Below, piece after piece: positions 6,000-6,477 of a stretch of DNA of 6,477 nucleotides. Location of the stretch: positions 1 through 6,477 of the forward strand of contig JAJBVQ010000203.1 of assembly GCA_020859745.1 (NCBI GenBank), written 5' to 3'. The notes beneath the pieces are model-generated. The model was not told where the DNA came from. It ran no database searches and saw only the letters and a list, made by a program, of their open reading frames with translations. The first letter of the stretch is position 1, and every line of letters begins with the position of its first letter. The DNA is from Rikenellaceae bacterium. Lineage in GTDB: Bacteria; Bacteroidota; Bacteroidia; Bacteroidales; Rikenellaceae. The translations under genes were made by a program, and so were the position numbers.

Positions 6000-6477
6000 T
6001 TAGAATTCCGCGTTTTTCGGCGTACGCGGGAACGGGATCACGTCGCGGATATTGGTCATCCCCGTGACGAACAGCACCAGCCGCTCGAAGCCGAGTCCGA
6101 AACCGCTGTGCGGAGCGCTCCCGAACCGGCGGGTGTCGAGGTACCACTGCATCGACTCGACCGGAACCCCCATCTCCTCCATCCGGGTAACCAGTTTGGT
6201 ATAATCGGCCTCGCGCTCCGACCCGCCGATGATCTCGCCGATCTTCGGGAAGAGCACGTCCATCGCCCGCACAGTCTTGCCATCGTCGTTCTGCTTCATG
6301 TAGAACGCCTTGATCTCCTTCGGATAGTTCGTCAGGATCACCGGCCGCTTGAAATGCTGCTCCACCAGGTAGCGCTCGTGTTCCGACGCCAGATCCGCCC
6401 CCCAGCGGCCCGGGCATTGGCCCTGCCCCCCCTGCGGGTCCCGGGGCGGGGGGGGGGTATTCAGGCGGGCGGGGGGG
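6000..6477 (-). CDS. asnS: Asparaginyl-tRNA synthetase, C-terminal part (partial)
   Basis: This class IIb aminoacyl-tRNA synthetase charges tRNA-Asn with asparagine in the cytoplasm. Only the C-terminal catalytic part is present. From 6404 leftward the reading is WGADLASEHERYLVEQHF, then KRPVILTNYPKEIKAFYM, AMDVLFPKIGEIIGGSERE and the class II motif 3 HSGFGLGFERLVLFVTG. It ends NIRDVIPFPRTPKNAEF at TAA (6000-6002), a standard AsnRS C-terminus. That is 134 recognisable residues of about 465. The GTG at 6363-6365 is internal and not a start. Upstream of Trp (6402-6404) the frame stays open to the edge but becomes Pro/Gly/Arg-rich nonsense with no AsnRS likeness; this is probably bad sequence at a contig end rather than a real protein change. 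An intrinsic terminator follows the stop. Confidence 0.93.
   Translation of the reverse strand, partial: PPARLNTPPPPRDPQGGQGQCPGRWGADLASEHERYLVEQHFKRPVILTNYPKEIKAFYMKQNDDGKTVRAMDVLFPKIGEIIGGSEREADYTKLVTRMEEMGVPVESMQWYLDTRRFGSAPHSGFGLGFERLVLFVTGMTNIRDVIPFPRTPKNAEF
6405..6477. other. Low-complexity, probably erroneous contig end
   Basis: This stretch is almost all G and C on the plus strand, with a run of ten Gs (6448-6457), a final run of seven Gs and several C runs. AsnRS homology stops abruptly at its left border. A raw-read tail or assembly artefact is the simplest explanation; translations through it should not be trusted. Confidence 0.65.

Overview
The window reads as chromosomal DNA of a GC-rich gut Bacteroidales. 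The genus Alistipes (Rikenellaceae) is my best guess. The basis is protein character (a Bacteroidetes-style AsnRS C-terminus, a short-signal lipoprotein), Bacteroidetes-type promoter boxes (TAnnTTTG) with little Shine-Dalgarno signal, and fairly high GC. The genus is an inference; no search was run. All real genes lie on the minus strand, so the biological order is right to left.

Right edge to about 5830: the C-terminal part of asnS (asparaginyl-tRNA synthetase) ends at 6000 and is followed by a good intrinsic terminator (5934-5968). The last 70 or so bases of the window (6405-6477) are G/C homopolymer-rich, do not continue the AsnRS homology and look like a poor-quality contig end. Next is rpoN (sigma-54, 4411-5829) with a near-consensus promoter at 5874-5904 and a hairpin terminator after its stop.

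4255 to the left edge: a three-gene cell-surface acylation cassette. It holds a membrane-anchored SGNH hydrolase (2774-4255, with its own -7 box), an SGNH lipoprotein (1001-2314) and an AlgI-type MBOAT acyltransferase (1-1020, cut by the window edge). The last two overlap by 20 bases. MBOAT proteins move acyl groups across the inner membrane and SGNH partners transfer or remove them on extracytoplasmic glycans (AlgI/J/X, PatA/PatB/Ape1 and DltB/D are the known precedents). This cassette probably acetylates peptidoglycan or a surface polysaccharide; the substrate cannot be read from the sequence.

Between the two SGNH genes sits the least ordinary part of the window: a 435-base element (2318-2752) bounded by perfect 18-base terminal inverted repeats, with further hairpins and an internal imperfect duplication. 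It has no convincing gene. It ends three bases before the lipoprotein start codon, so it replaces the whole leader of that gene. It looks like a MITE-like or other dispersed intergenic repeat. I see no CRISPR, tRNA, rRNA or defence system.
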